A stretch of 64,000 nucleotides of DNA from the NCBI GenBank assembly GCA_025060395.1, contig JANXCC010000001.1:248276-312275 (forward strand). The letters run 5' to 3'. The notes below the pieces were generated by a model. The model did not search any database and was not told the DNA's origin. It was given only the letters and a program-made list of their open reading frames with translations. Both the position numbers and the translations under genes were made by a program. Below are positions 44,742 through 53,450 of this stretch, one piece after another. Each line of letters starts with the position of its first letter. The first letter of the stretch is position 1. The stretch comes from Candidatus Bipolaricaulota bacterium (lineage in GTDB: Bacteria; Bipolaricaulota; Bipolaricaulia; RBG-16-55-9; DRXL01).

Positions 44742-44783
44742 GTGGGATCAGAGGCTCCCTCTGATCCCACTGTCTTTTTCTTT
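44742..44783 (+). terminator. Intrinsic terminator overlapping the 3' end of murJ
   Basis: Perfect 12-bp stem GTGGGATCAGAG/CTCTGATCCCAC (44742-44753 with 44759-44770), followed by TGTCTTTTTCTTT. The right arm and T tail lie inside the last codons of the convergent murJ gene. Confidence 0.9.
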
Positions 44784-46328
44784 GAAGCGCAGCATGAAGA
44801 AGCCTCCCAGCCAGGCTAGCCCGCTATAGAAGCTCACGCCGAACGCCACACCCAGTCCAACTGTACAAAACTCCCCTAAGGGGCTGACCCACAAGGTCAG
44901 GAGATACGTCGCTATCCCCATTACGAGAGCAGCTCCGAGCATCTTGGCAGCGGTGCGGCCCTCAGCATCGCGGAGCAGCGGCTGGGGTGCAAGCCGCCGT
45001 TGCAGACAGATAAGCAAGGTCAGCGCCTGCACAATACCCGCCAGCGACGTCGCGAGGGCCAAGCCCCCAACGCCCATCGGCCCGACCAGGATGTAGTCCA
45101 ACAAGACGTTCAGAGCGACAGCAGCCCCGCCCACAAAGAGCGGGGTGCGCGTATCGTGAAGCGCATAGAATGCCCGAGTCAAGAGATATGCTCCCCCATA
45201 GCCGATCAGCCCTGGCAGATAATTGAGGAGCGCGGAGACGGTCAACTGAGTATCTTCTCTAGTGAAGTTGCCATGCTCGAAGAGCACTTGAATGATGGGC
45301 CCGGCGAGCGCAAAGAGCCCGGCGGTCGCGGGCAAGAGGATACAGAGCGAGAACAGGACGCTCTCGCGCAGCGTCCGCACGAACGCTAGGGTATCTTTTT
45401 CGGCGGCGTGCGCCGCGAGTCTTGGGAGCAGCACGCTGCCCACCGAGACGACGAACAGCCCCAAGGGCAACTGGAAGAGCCGAATAGCATACTGCAACGC
45501 GGAGATACTCCCTTCGGCCAAGCGCGAGGCTAATTTGTTATCGACGATGCTATTGATCTGGAAGATCGCTAGCCCTACGACCGAGGGTAGGATGAGCTTG
45601 AGCAGTCTATACAGGCCTTCGTCGCGCAGGTCGAGCTGGGGGCGATAGCGCCAACGATCTCTCAGATAGGGGATCTGGAAGAGCAACTGTCCCAGACCTC
45701 CGACGAGGACGCCGACGGCAAGAGCATAGATCGGCTCGGCGAAGAACCCCGCGAGCGCAAACGCCGTTGCGATCATCCCCAGGTTGAAGAGCACTGGCGC
45801 AAAGGCCGGGGCGAAGAATCGTTCGTAGCTGTTGAGCACGCCCATCACAAGGGCGGCCAGCCCCACAAGCGCAATGAAGGGGAACGTGATCTGGGTTAGT
45901 CGAATTGTCAAGGCTAATTGGTCAGCCGAAAAGCCATCAGCAAAGAAAGGCACATAGAAGGGGGCCAGGACGATCCCCATAAGCACCAAGCCAGGGAAGA
46001 AGAGCAACGCAGCGGTGAAGACCGAGTTCGCAAAGCGCGTAGCTCCCTGAGGGCCATCGCGAGCGAGGCGCTCCGTAAAGAGCGGGATGAATGCGCTGGA
46101 GAGCGCGCCTTCAGCAAGAAGCCGACGGAGCAGATGAGGGATCATGAAGGCGATCAAGTAGGCATCATAAGCGCGGCTAGCCCCAAAGAGATGCGCGATG
46201 GCGACATCGCGAACGAGCCCTAAGATCCTGCTGAGCGCCGTTGAGCCGGAGATCACAAGAACGTTCTTCAGGAGCGAGAGATCGCGCGAGGGTCGTTGTG
46301 TGGGATGGGCGCTCAGCTCGAGGTTCAT
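44748..46328 (-). CDS. murJ: Lipid II flippase MurJ (MviN family)
   Basis: Inner-membrane flippase that moves the peptidoglycan precursor lipid II to the outer face. 526 residues, 13-14 hydrophobic segments. Family motifs are visible: SGSTALSRILGLVRDVAIAH near residues 28-47, RRLLAEGALSSAFIPLFTE near 71-89, and VGLAIFQINSIVDNKLASRL, SISALQYAIRLFQLPLGLF in the middle. It starts 2 bp after the stop of the phosphodiester glycosidase gene, so it is the third gene of a minus-strand operon with bL9. Its last codons contain the terminator of the convergent PorV-like gene. Confidence 0.95.
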   Translation of the reverse strand: MNLELSAHPTQRPSRDLSLLKNVLVISGSTALSRILGLVRDVAIAHLFGASRAYDAYLIAFMIPHLLRRLLAEGALSSAFIPLFTERLARDGPQGATRFANSVFTAALLFFPGLVLMGIVLAPFYVPFFADGFSADQLALTIRLTQITFPFIALVGLAALVMGVLNSYERFFAPAFAPVLFNLGMIATAFALAGFFAEPIYALAVGVLVGGLGQLLFQIPYLRDRWRYRPQLDLRDEGLYRLLKLILPSVVGLAIFQINSIVDNKLASRLAEGSISALQYAIRLFQLPLGLFVVSVGSVLLPRLAAHAAEKDTLAFVRTLRESVLFSLCILLPATAGLFALAGPIIQVLFEHGNFTREDTQLTVSALLNYLPGLIGYGGAYLLTRAFYALHDTRTPLFVGGAAVALNVLLDYILVGPMGVGGLALATSLAGIVQALTLLICLQRRLAPQPLLRDAEGRTAAKMLGAALVMGIATYLLTLWVSPLGEFCTVGLGVAFGVSFYSGLAWLGGFFMLRFKEKDSGIRGSL

Positions 46329-46330
46329 AC

Positions 46331-47974
46331 TTATCGTTTAGGCACCACCGCCAGTCCTGCCGCGATGGGCCGTCGGCCTCCGATGATATGAACCGTTGCG
46401 CCTTGGCGAAAGAGCAGTGTGCTCGAAGAGCCCCCGTCCAGCGCTAATGCCGAATGGGCTCCTAGGGATCGAGCTAAGATCGCCAAGGTATGTAGATCTA
46501 CTCCTACGCTGCGCATGTCTTTGAGGACGACAATCAAGAGCAGATCTCCTGATTCTGTGAGGGCGATCACGCTGCGGGCGGCCTTGGCCTTGACGAACTC
46601 ATCCGAGAACCGCTCGGCTCTTGGATCGAGCACAAGCCGGCCCTCTTGCAGCAACAGCGGGCCAGCGCTTATGGCTTCACGGAGGAAGAGCACGCCTGGG
46701 TCGAGGGTGTAGGAGATATAGACGCTCTCCCCTGGGCGCAGGCCGCCTAAGCGACTTCGTGCTGCTCCTGTGGCGACAAGGAGCGTCGATGCGCCATCGG
46801 GAAGGATCAAGCCGTTTTCAGTCACCGCGACGACGAGGCTATGCCGCAGACGCACGGCCTTCATCGGGGCTTCGCTGCGGATGGGCAAGGCGTAACGATC
46901 CGTATAGAGAAAGAGCCCATGGGCCGTGGGGGGGCGGTTGACCCCATCGATCATGACCGGCTGGCCTAAGACCAAGGCCGAGAGCTTCAGCGTTGGTGCT
47001 ATGAAGTACAGATCGTTGAAGAGTGAGATGGCAAGCGCACCACGCCGCCCGTAGGGAGCGCTGTGCACGACGCCGTCCTTGACGAGCAGTCCAAGGGGAA
47101 GCTGGGTCGTAGGATCAAAGAAGTTCGCGTTGATTGCGGCGACGGCGTGAGCCGCCATCTTTTCCAATGGTTCCAGCGCGCCGATGCCGTCGCGCGGCAG
47201 CGTCACGATTAGTCTATAGTTTTCTTTCCAATTCTGAATCTTGAGCAAGTGTATACTGACTGGGCCGTCAGCAGTAAGCGCGCGCGCTTGGATAGAGAGA
47301 ATATCTTCCTGCACGTTCATCTGGGACTCTATGCGAAGGAGTGCTCGCGGCTCCGGGTCGGTGACCGCCGCGCGCACCCAGACGATAAAATTTTCAGACT
47401 CGACAGCCGTTGCTCGCACCGTCTGCGAAGTGTCTATCTGGAGGTGAGCCCTGAGAATTATCGGTGATTCTTGAGTGAGTTTGATGGGGGGATGAGCAAG
47501 CTCGCTGATCGTATGGAAGAAGCGCACGGTGACTATATTATTTTGTTTGTGCAGCTCAAAGGGGACGCGCGTCGAGAGCGTGAAGAAGACTCCGCCCGAG
47601 GCAACAGTAATAGAGAGCATGCGCGCCGGCGTGCTCACGAGATAATACGCATGGCCGACTTTTACTGTTTTTATGCTTAAAAGCTGAGCTAGCTGGGCAA
47701 GAGATATATAGAGCAGCGGGCCGCGTGCGACGAGCTGCTCTGTTGAGATAGTCGCGGACTCTCTATGCCCCCAGCGTAACGTCACGCTCTCGTAGCTGAC
47801 GGTAGCTTCTGCTCCGAGCAGTCGCGCGAACTCGACTAAGGGCACGAAGACGTGATCGCCCTCTACAAGGGCTCTATTCTTGAGTGAGATCGGCTGAGTG
47901 TTGAGAAAGAACTGAGGTGCTTGGGCAGGCGCAAGTTGCACGCCAGCTCCTAGCACGATCAGTACACACATCAA
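46331..47974 (-). CDS. Exported phosphodiester glycosidase (NAGPA family) with copper-amine-oxidase-like N-terminal domain
   Basis: About 547 residues. The start is uncertain: TTG 47974 or ATG 47971, both about 24 nt from GGAGGAGG. A signal peptide (VLIVLGAGVQLAPAQA) is followed by a copper-amine-oxidase-N-type stalk domain (about 20-130; KNRALVEGDHVFVPLVEFAR). An AMIN-like beta-domain may follow. The C-terminal half is the NAGPA domain: AVAAINANFFDPTTQLPLGL near 275 and the hallmark AHSALALDGGSSSTLLFRQG near 510. In characterised relatives this domain removes GlcNAc from phosphodiester-linked sugars, or acts in exopolysaccharide or cell-wall metabolism. Position between rplI and murJ fits an envelope role. 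Substrate not known. Confidence 0.88.
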   Translation of the reverse strand: MMCVLIVLGAGVQLAPAQAPQFFLNTQPISLKNRALVEGDHVFVPLVEFARLLGAEATVSYESVTLRWGHRESATISTEQLVARGPLLYISLAQLAQLLSIKTVKVGHAYYLVSTPARMLSITVASGGVFFTLSTRVPFELHKQNNIVTVRFFHTISELAHPPIKLTQESPIILRAHLQIDTSQTVRATAVESENFIVWVRAAVTDPEPRALLRIESQMNVQEDILSIQARALTADGPVSIHLLKIQNWKENYRLIVTLPRDGIGALEPLEKMAAHAVAAINANFFDPTTQLPLGLLVKDGVVHSAPYGRRGALAISLFNDLYFIAPTLKLSALVLGQPVMIDGVNRPPTAHGLFLYTDRYALPIRSEAPMKAVRLRHSLVVAVTENGLILPDGASTLLVATGAARSRLGGLRPGESVYISYTLDPGVLFLREAISAGPLLLQEGRLVLDPRAERFSDEFVKAKAARSVIALTESGDLLLIVVLKDMRSVGVDLHTLAILARSLGAHSALALDGGSSSTLLFRQGATVHIIGGRRPIAAGLAVVPKR

Positions 47975-47982
47975 AGAGCGAA

Positions 47983-48441
47983 TTATCCGGCCGATGGTTC
48001 CTCCTCCACGTGGACGCGAATGCTTGCTGTAATATCTTTGTAGAGCGAGATCTTGACGGCGTGAACACCTAGAGATTCGATGGGTGCATCGAGTTCTATT
48101 CTATCTTTCGGGATTTCGATGCCGAGTTTGTCTAAGATCTGCTGAGCGATCTCTTCGCGACGGACGGAGCTATAGAGCTTGCCGTTGTGGGCCTTGCGCA
48201 AGAACGTCAGCGCGAACCCGTCGAGCTTCTCCTTGGCGGCGCGCGCCCATTCTTCGCGCCGCTTGAGCTCCAGCTCGCGCTTCTCACGAATCTTCTTATA
48301 TTGCGCGATATTGTGCGGCGTGGGCAGCACCGCGAGCTTGCGCGGGAAGAGATAGTTTCTCGCGTAGCCGTCCGCAACCTTCACAATGTCCCCTGGCTCG
48401 CCTAACTTCTCAACCCTCTCAGTGAGCAAGACCTCGATCAT
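47983..48441 (-). CDS. rplI: Ribosomal protein bL9
   Basis: Large-subunit ribosomal protein that bridges from the base of the L1 stalk. 152 residues, near the usual 148-150. N-terminal 23S-binding domain with EKLGEPGDIVKVADGYARNY and LFPRKLA, a long charged connecting helix (KKIREKRELELKRREEWARA), then the C-terminal domain (GKLYSSVRREEIAQQI, LGVHAVKISLY). The start at 48441 is set by AGGAGGAA just upstream; the open frame runs on to 49062 but that part is only the antisense of folP. First gene of the bL9-glycosidase-MurJ operon. Neighbours rpsF, ssb and rpsR, often next to rplI, are absent. Confidence 0.96.
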   Translation of the reverse strand: MIEVLLTERVEKLGEPGDIVKVADGYARNYLFPRKLAVLPTPHNIAQYKKIREKRELELKRREEWARAAKEKLDGFALTFLRKAHNGKLYSSVRREEIAQQILDKLGIEIPKDRIELDAPIESLGVHAVKISLYKDITASIRVHVEEEPSAG

Positions 48442-48470
48442 ACGGGATTCCTCCTGGTGGGTACGTTGGG

Positions 48471-48535
48471 ATTGTACCCATTGTACCGACCAGATCGACA
48501 GTCTGCAAGCAAGCGCAGCTTCGGTGCTGTATAAT
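48471..48535. promoter_or_regulatory. Divergent promoters of rplI and folP
   Basis: On the minus strand two TACAAT -10 candidates (48476-48471 and 48485-48480) lie 30-40 bp before the bL9 start. On the plus strand TATAAT (48530-48535) lies 27 bp before the folP ATG, giving a short leader. No clear -35 hexamers or operators. Confidence 0.55.
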
Positions 48536-48562
48536 GCTAGCGTACAGCTTGGGTGAGACGAA

Positions 48563-49435
48563 ATGACCGATGTCCTGTCGGATCTAGGAAGGCGTACCTT
48601 GGTGATGGGAATTCTGAACGTGACCCCCGACTCGTTCTCGGATGGGGGGCGGTTTTTTAGTTTTGAGAGCGCATTAGAGCGTGCACGCCAGCTCATCCGC
48701 GAAGGAGCAGACATTATAGATATTGGGGGAGAGTCGACGCGCCCAGGCGCCGAGCCCGTCCCCGAAGCCGAAGAGCTGCGTCGGGTAATCCCAGTTATCT
48801 GTGCGATCCGAAAAGAGTCTGCTGTGCCCATCTCGATTGATACATATAAAGCGAGAGTCGCGGAGGCAGCTCTCGAGGCTGGAGCAAATATAATTAACGA
48901 TATCAGCGCGCTGCGCTTCGACCCCCAGATGGTCAAGATCGTTGCCCAAGCTCGTGTCCCCGTGGTGCTGATGCATATGCAGGGTGAGCCCAGAACAATG
49001 CAACAGAACCCCACATATGTTGACGTCGTGCGCGAGATCAAAGAGTTTTTAGCGGAGCGCATTGCGTTTGCGCGCGCTCATAACATTGAGAAGATTATCA
49101 TCGACCCAGGGATCGGCTTTGGCAAGGCGGTCGCGCATAATATCGAGATCTTACGAAGACTCGGGGAACTGAAAGAACTGGGCTATCCCATCTTGATCGG
49201 CACCTCGAGGAAATCTTTCATTGGGAAGCTTGGGGGAACGGAAGAGAACCCTCTGCCAGTGCACGAGCGTCTAGAGGGGACCATCGCGAGCAATGTCATC
49301 GCTGTGCTGAACGGGGCGCAAATCGTGCGGGTGCACGACGTCGCGGCGATGAAGAAAGCATTGACAATCGTTGATGCTGTGTGCTATGCTGTGAGAGAGC
49401 CCAAAGGGGGCGAAATCTTATGGCCATCAACATAA
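48563..49435 (+). CDS. folP: Dihydropteroate synthase
   Basis: Condenses p-aminobenzoate with dihydropterin pyrophosphate in folate synthesis. 290 residues. The three family signatures are clear: MGILNVTPDSFSDGGRFF near 14-31, ADIIDIGGESTRPGAEPV near 52-69, and INDISAL with VLMHMQGEPRTMQ near 112-155. IIDPGIGFGKAVAHNIEILR and TSRKSFIG complete the TIM barrel. No strong ribosome-binding site precedes the ATG, which is about 20 nt from the predicted transcript start. The stop overlaps the start of the DUF177 gene by 16 bp. Confidence 0.96.
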   Translation: MTDVLSDLGRRTLVMGILNVTPDSFSDGGRFFSFESALERARQLIREGADIIDIGGESTRPGAEPVPEAEELRRVIPVICAIRKESAVPISIDTYKARVAEAALEAGANIINDISALRFDPQMVKIVAQARVPVVLMHMQGEPRTMQQNPTYVDVVREIKEFLAERIAFARAHNIEKIIIDPGIGFGKAVAHNIEILRRLGELKELGYPILIGTSRKSFIGKLGGTEENPLPVHERLEGTIASNVIAVLNGAQIVRVHDVAAMKKALTIVDAVCYAVREPKGGEILWPST

Positions 49436-49920
49436 AGAAACTCCGGGAGATGGAAGGTAAAGCCGTCGTTGTCGACGAGCTCTATCATGTGACGGCACCA
49501 GAGCAGTTATTTATCGTGCGAGGGAGTGTCTTGGTGCAAGGCTACGCGACCCATCGGCAGCGCTCGATCTTTCTCGATGTACGCATTCGTGCGACAGCCG
49601 TGCAGCAGTGCAGCCGATGCTTGGCTGATGTCGTCTCCCCGCTCGATTGGGAAGAGCATTTGGAGTTTCAGCCTGAAGAAGACGGTGATCTCTTAGAGCG
49701 CGAGGCATTCACGTATAGCTTAGAAGAGACGGAACTGAGCTTGCAGCCGTATCTTGTTGGGCTCATCGAAAGCGTGCTTGATCCCAAACCCCTGTGTAAG
49801 CCAGACTGCAAGGGGCTCTGTCCCGTCTGTGGTCAAGATCTCAATTACGGTGAGTGCGGGTGCGACCGACGCCGCGAGGGCGACCCGCGCTTGCAAATCT
49901 TAAAGGAGCTCTTGACGTAA
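49420..49920 (+). CDS. DUF177/YceD family protein
   Basis: 166 residues from ATG 49420, preceded by AAAGGGGGCG. DUF177 proteins are linked in many bacteria to 23S rRNA or large-subunit metabolism, usually encoded just before rpmF (bL32). Here rpmF is not adjacent and ruvC follows after 4 bp. Visible features are the CSRCLADVVSPLDWEEHLEF segment near 63-82 and a C-terminal Cys cluster (LCKPDCKGLCPVCGQDLNYG then ECGC), a probable zinc site. The gene overlaps the folP 3' end. Family assignment is sure; molecular function is not. Confidence 0.9.
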   Translation: MAINIKKLREMEGKAVVVDELYHVTAPEQLFIVRGSVLVQGYATHRQRSIFLDVRIRATAVQQCSRCLADVVSPLDWEEHLEFQPEEDGDLLEREAFTYSLEETELSLQPYLVGLIESVLDPKPLCKPDCKGLCPVCGQDLNYGECGCDRRREGDPRLQILKELLT

Positions 49921-49924
49921 CGCT

Positions 49925-50410
49925 ATGCGTGTCTTGGGGATAGACCCCGGGCTAGCCACAACTGGCTATGCGGTGCTCGAACTAAGCAACGGTCGTTTTC
50001 CGCGGGTGTTGGAAGCCGGTGTCATTCGCACCCCAGCGGATACGCCTCTCCCGCAGCGATTGCATACACTCTACGAAGACACGCGACGCTTGCTCAGAGA
50101 ATATAAACCCGATGCGCTCGCCATCGAAGAGCTCTTCTTCGCACAGAACCGCACGACCGCGATGGCCGTCGCACAAGCCCGGGGGGTCATCTTGCTGGCT
50201 GCGCGCAAGCTTCCTGTGACAAAGAGCTACACACCGTTACAAATTAAACTGCGCATCACAGGCTACGGCCGCGCGAAGAAGCCCCAAATCCAAAAGATGA
50301 TGAAGCAACTCTTGCGATTAAAAGAGATCCCTAAGCCTGATGACGCCGCCGACGCCTTGGCCGTAGCGCTTTGTTATCTGTTAGAAGCGCGCAGCGCACT
50401 CAAGGGCTAA
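49925..50410 (+). CDS. ruvC: Holliday junction resolvase RuvC
   Basis: Endonuclease that resolves Holliday junctions with RuvAB. 161 residues, normal length. RNase H-like fold with the catalytic acids visible: D7 in VLGIDPGLATTGYAVLE, E68 or nearby in ALAIEELFFAQNRTTAM, and the Asp pair in PKPDDAADALAVAL near 138-150. The VAQARGVILLAA and ITGYGRAKKPQIQKMM segments are also typical. It begins 4 bp after the DUF177 gene in the folP-DUF177-ruvC run. ruvA and ruvB are not in the window. Confidence 0.96.
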   Translation: MRVLGIDPGLATTGYAVLELSNGRFPRVLEAGVIRTPADTPLPQRLHTLYEDTRRLLREYKPDALAIEELFFAQNRTTAMAVAQARGVILLAARKLPVTKSYTPLQIKLRITGYGRAKKPQIQKMMKQLLRLKEIPKPDDAADALAVALCYLLEARSALKG

Positions 50411-50456
50411 ATTTGCTTTTCTCTAGCAAGTTTGCTGCCTGAGCTCCGAGCGCAAG

Positions 50457-50624
50457 ATGTACGAGGTCAGCAGCATCAATCTCAAGTGCGCCCAGTGCAG
50501 CAAAGCGATTACCGAATTGCCGTTCCAGCCTGACGGGAGCCGCCCACTCTATTGCCAAGCGTGTAATCGCGGGCGGGCGCGCTCCGGCGGATTCCGCAGC
50601 GGCTACCGCGGTCGGCAAACATGA
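50457..50624 (+). CDS. Small zinc-ribbon protein with Arg/Gly-rich tail
   Basis: 55 residues, below many gene-finder cut-offs. The frame has a CAQC pair (residues 11-14) and a CQAC pair (33-36) 18 residues apart, the pattern of a treble-clef or ribbon zinc site. An RG-rich tail follows (RGRARSGGFRSGYRGRQT), suited to nucleic-acid binding. A weak CGAG-type ribosome-binding site precedes it. Small CxxC-x(17-20)-CxxC proteins with RGG-like tails occur in several candidate phyla and thermophiles. It lies 46 bp after ruvC and before polA, which fits a nucleic-acid role, but function is unknown. Confidence 0.75.
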   Translation: MYEVSSINLKCAQCSKAITELPFQPDGSRPLYCQACNRGRARSGGFRSGYRGRQT

Positions 50625-50636
50625 ACTGAACACAGT

Positions 50637-50667
50637 TGAAACCCTTCCTGCTTAAAGTCGGGTTTCA
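50637..50667 (+). terminator. Hairpin between the zinc-ribbon gene and polA
   Basis: TGAAACCC (50637-50644) pairs with GGGTTTCA (50660-50667) around a 15-nt loop; no T run follows. It may be a weak terminator or RNA stabiliser. A TTGACG -35 candidate for polA lies downstream at 50725-50730. Confidence 0.45.
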
Positions 50668-50759
50668 CTCCTAGATGGCGCATGATGAAGACATGATATC
50701 ACTATGGGGGTCTGCGAGAAGGATTTGACGGCTCTCTAGAGTCGGAGTAAGCTTAAAAT

Positions 50760-53411
50760 ATGGCCGAGCGCATCTTGCTCATCGACGCGAGCTCGCTCAT
50801 CTACCCGGCGTTTCACGTCATGGGTGAGCTGAAGACAAGCGCAGGGCTTCCCACGGGCGCAATCTACGGCTACGCCCGCACCGTTTTGATGCTTTTAAGA
50901 GAGTACCCATCACAGTATATTGCCGTTGCATTTGACAGCCGCGGGCCGACCCATCGGCACGAGAAATTTTCAGAATACAAAGCGCACCGCCCAGCGATGG
51001 ACGAGGCCCTCGCCACACAGATTCCCAAAATTAAAGAACTCACAGAAGCCCTTAGGCTGAAGCGATTCGAGCAACCTGGCTACGAGGCCGACGACATCAT
51101 CGCGGCGCTCGTGGCGAAGGCTCAAGCTCAGGGACTAGAAATCTTGATCGTCAGCGGCGACAAAGATCTCTTGCAATTAGTTGGCGACGGCGTGCGCGTG
51201 CTCAAGCCGGGACGGGACATCACCAGGGACTTGAAGATTCTCGACGCCGAAGGGGTGCGGGAATATTTAGGTGTGCCCCCAGGCCAAGTGCGGGATTTTC
51301 TCGCTCTGGTCGGGGACAGTTCTGATAACGTGCCAGGGGTGCCGGGGATCGGCGAAAAAACAGCCCAGAAGCTCTTAAGCGAATTCGGCTCGCTCGACGC
51401 GCTTTTAGAGAATCTAGAAAAAATCGAGCCGAAGAAACTTGGGGAGAGACTGAAAAATTTCAAAGACCAAGCACTGCTTAGTCGAGAGCTGGTGCAGCTG
51501 AGGCCGCCGCCGTTGGAGGTCTCCTTGGAGGAGTGCCGCGCGCAGCTTCCTGATCGAGAGCGCTTGCGCGCGCTGTTAGAGGAGCTAGAATTTCGCAGTT
51601 TGCTGAAGGAGCTCGATCTACTTCCCGCTGCTCCCCCTGCTGCTGCACGCCTTCAGGATCTTGCTATCGAGCTCGTGCTCGATGAATATCAGTTAGAGGC
51701 AATGCTGGCGCGGCTTGAGGACGCTGCTGAGATCTCCCTCGATACCGAAACGACCAGCGAAGATGCGATGACAGCGGAACTCATCGGGATCTCCCTCGCA
51801 ATTGAGCCAGGTTCGGGCTTTTACATACCACTAGGCCATAGTTATCTTGGTGCGCCGCCGCAGCTCCCACGCGATCTCGTCGTCAAGAGACTAAAAGCAT
51901 TGCTAGAAACAAAACCCATCATTGGGCAGAACCTCAAATACGACGCGAAGATCCTGAGACGCTCTGGGATCAACATAAAAAATATAGCTTTTGATTCGAT
52001 GCTCGCGGCGTACTTGCTCGACCCAGAGGGCCGCAAAGACCTCAACGAGCTGGCGCGACGCTATCTGGGCCATAGCGTGATGGATTTCTCAGAATTAGGT
52101 GCAGAGCGCATGGACATGGTCCCGGTCGAGCAAGCAGCCCGCTATTCTGTCGCCGACGCTGAGACCGTGATCAGGCTTAAAGAGAAGATGCTTCCGGAGC
52201 TGCGCTCCAGAAATCAAGAAAAACTTTTCTATGAGATCGAGCTGCCCCTCATCCCCGTGCTCATCGAGATGGAGATAAACGGAATTCTCTTAGATAGAGA
52301 AGTCTTGCGCGAGCAGGCCAAAGAGCTGGAGACGCTCGCGACGCAGCTCTTGCAAGATATCTTTCACTTGGCTGGGCAAGATTTTAACCCCAACTCGCCC
52401 AAGCAAGTTGCGTATGTGCTTTTTGAGAAGCTGAAACTTCCCGTGCTGCGCAAGACCAAGACCGGTCCGTCTACGGATGCGTATGTGCTTCAAGAGCTTG
52501 CTGGGCTCCACCCGCTCCCAGAAAAGCTTTTAGCATACCGAGAGCTAGAGAAGCTCTTGAGCACCTATGTGAAGAAACTCCCGGAATATATCAATCCCCG
52601 AACGGGTCGCGTGCACACGACGTTCCAGCAGCATGTCACCGTGACGGGTCGGCTCTCCTCGATGGAGCCGAATTTACAAAATATCCCGGTGCGCAGCGAG
52701 CTGGGCGGACAGATCCGAAAAGCCTTTGTCGCGCCGCCGGGCCGAGTCCTGATTGGGGCAGACTATTCGCAGATTGAGCTGCGCGTCTTGGCGCATCTGT
52801 CAGGTGATGCGGGGTTGATTGAAGCTTTCGAGCGTGACGAGGACGTGCACGCGCGCACCGCCGCGACGATCTTCAACATCCCGATAGAGAGCGTGGGGCC
52901 ACGAGAGCGCCGCATCGCGAAGATGATTAACTTCGGGCTTTCTTACGGCATGACAGGCTATGGGCTAGCGCAACGCACAGGGCTGTCGCGCTCTGAAGCC
53001 GATAGATTCATTAAAAATTATTTCGAGAAGTACCCTGGGGTGAAGGCGTACATGGAGCGTGTCGTCCGCGAGGCCGAAGAGAAGCGATATTTAGAGACAC
53101 TGCTTGGAAGACGACGATACTTCGTCGAGCTGTCGAGTCAGACAAAGCGCGAAGCGATTAACTTTCCGGTGCAGGGGAGCGCCAGCGACATCATGAAGCT
53201 CGCCATGTTGCGCGTTTATGAGAAAATTAAGTCAGACGAGATCAAAGCTGCCATGCTCTTGCAGATCCACGACGAGCTGATCTTTGAAGCCGATGTCGCG
53301 CACGCTGAACGTGCGGCGCAGATTATCAAGCAGACGATGGAAGGGGTGTTCACGCTTCGCGTGCCCCTCAAAGTCGAGACACACATTGGGACGAATTGGG
53401 GCGAGATCTAG
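50760..53411 (+). CDS. polA: DNA polymerase I
   Basis: Repair and Okazaki-fragment polymerase. 883 residues with all three domains. The 5'-nuclease domain (1-290) shows AFDSRGPTHRHEKF, YEADDIIAAL, SGDKDLLQLV and GDSSDNVPGVPGIGEKTAQK. In the 3'-5' exonuclease domain (310-480), DTET in EISLDTETTSED, GQNLKYDAKIL and YSVADAETVI keep the catalytic acids, so proofreading is probably active. The polymerase domain has motif A GADYSQIELRVLAHL, motif B RRIAKMINFGLSYGMTGYGL and motif C QIHDELIFEA. The ATG lies immediately after AAGCTTAAAAT with only a weak GGAG 14 nt upstream; the transcript may be nearly leaderless. Confidence 0.97.
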   Translation: MAERILLIDASSLIYPAFHVMGELKTSAGLPTGAIYGYARTVLMLLREYPSQYIAVAFDSRGPTHRHEKFSEYKAHRPAMDEALATQIPKIKELTEALRLKRFEQPGYEADDIIAALVAKAQAQGLEILIVSGDKDLLQLVGDGVRVLKPGRDITRDLKILDAEGVREYLGVPPGQVRDFLALVGDSSDNVPGVPGIGEKTAQKLLSEFGSLDALLENLEKIEPKKLGERLKNFKDQALLSRELVQLRPPPLEVSLEECRAQLPDRERLRALLEELEFRSLLKELDLLPAAPPAAARLQDLAIELVLDEYQLEAMLARLEDAAEISLDTETTSEDAMTAELIGISLAIEPGSGFYIPLGHSYLGAPPQLPRDLVVKRLKALLETKPIIGQNLKYDAKILRRSGINIKNIAFDSMLAAYLLDPEGRKDLNELARRYLGHSVMDFSELGAERMDMVPVEQAARYSVADAETVIRLKEKMLPELRSRNQEKLFYEIELPLIPVLIEMEINGILLDREVLREQAKELETLATQLLQDIFHLAGQDFNPNSPKQVAYVLFEKLKLPVLRKTKTGPSTDAYVLQELAGLHPLPEKLLAYRELEKLLSTYVKKLPEYINPRTGRVHTTFQQHVTVTGRLSSMEPNLQNIPVRSELGGQIRKAFVAPPGRVLIGADYSQIELRVLAHLSGDAGLIEAFERDEDVHARTAATIFNIPIESVGPRERRIAKMINFGLSYGMTGYGLAQRTGLSRSEADRFIKNYFEKYPGVKAYMERVVREAEEKRYLETLLGRRRYFVELSSQTKREAINFPVQGSASDIMKLAMLRVYEKIKSDEIKAAMLLQIHDELIFEADVAHAERAAQIIKQTMEGVFTLRVPLKVETHIGTNWGEI

Positions 53412-53450
53412 TAGAAAAAGTGCTCGTGATTCGCCTAAGGGCGAGCCTAG

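Noticed and set aside
48442..49062. Upstream extension of the bL9 reading frame
   Set aside because: It is antisense to folP, whose protein is clearly conserved, and bL9 has a good ribosome-binding site at its own ATG (48441).
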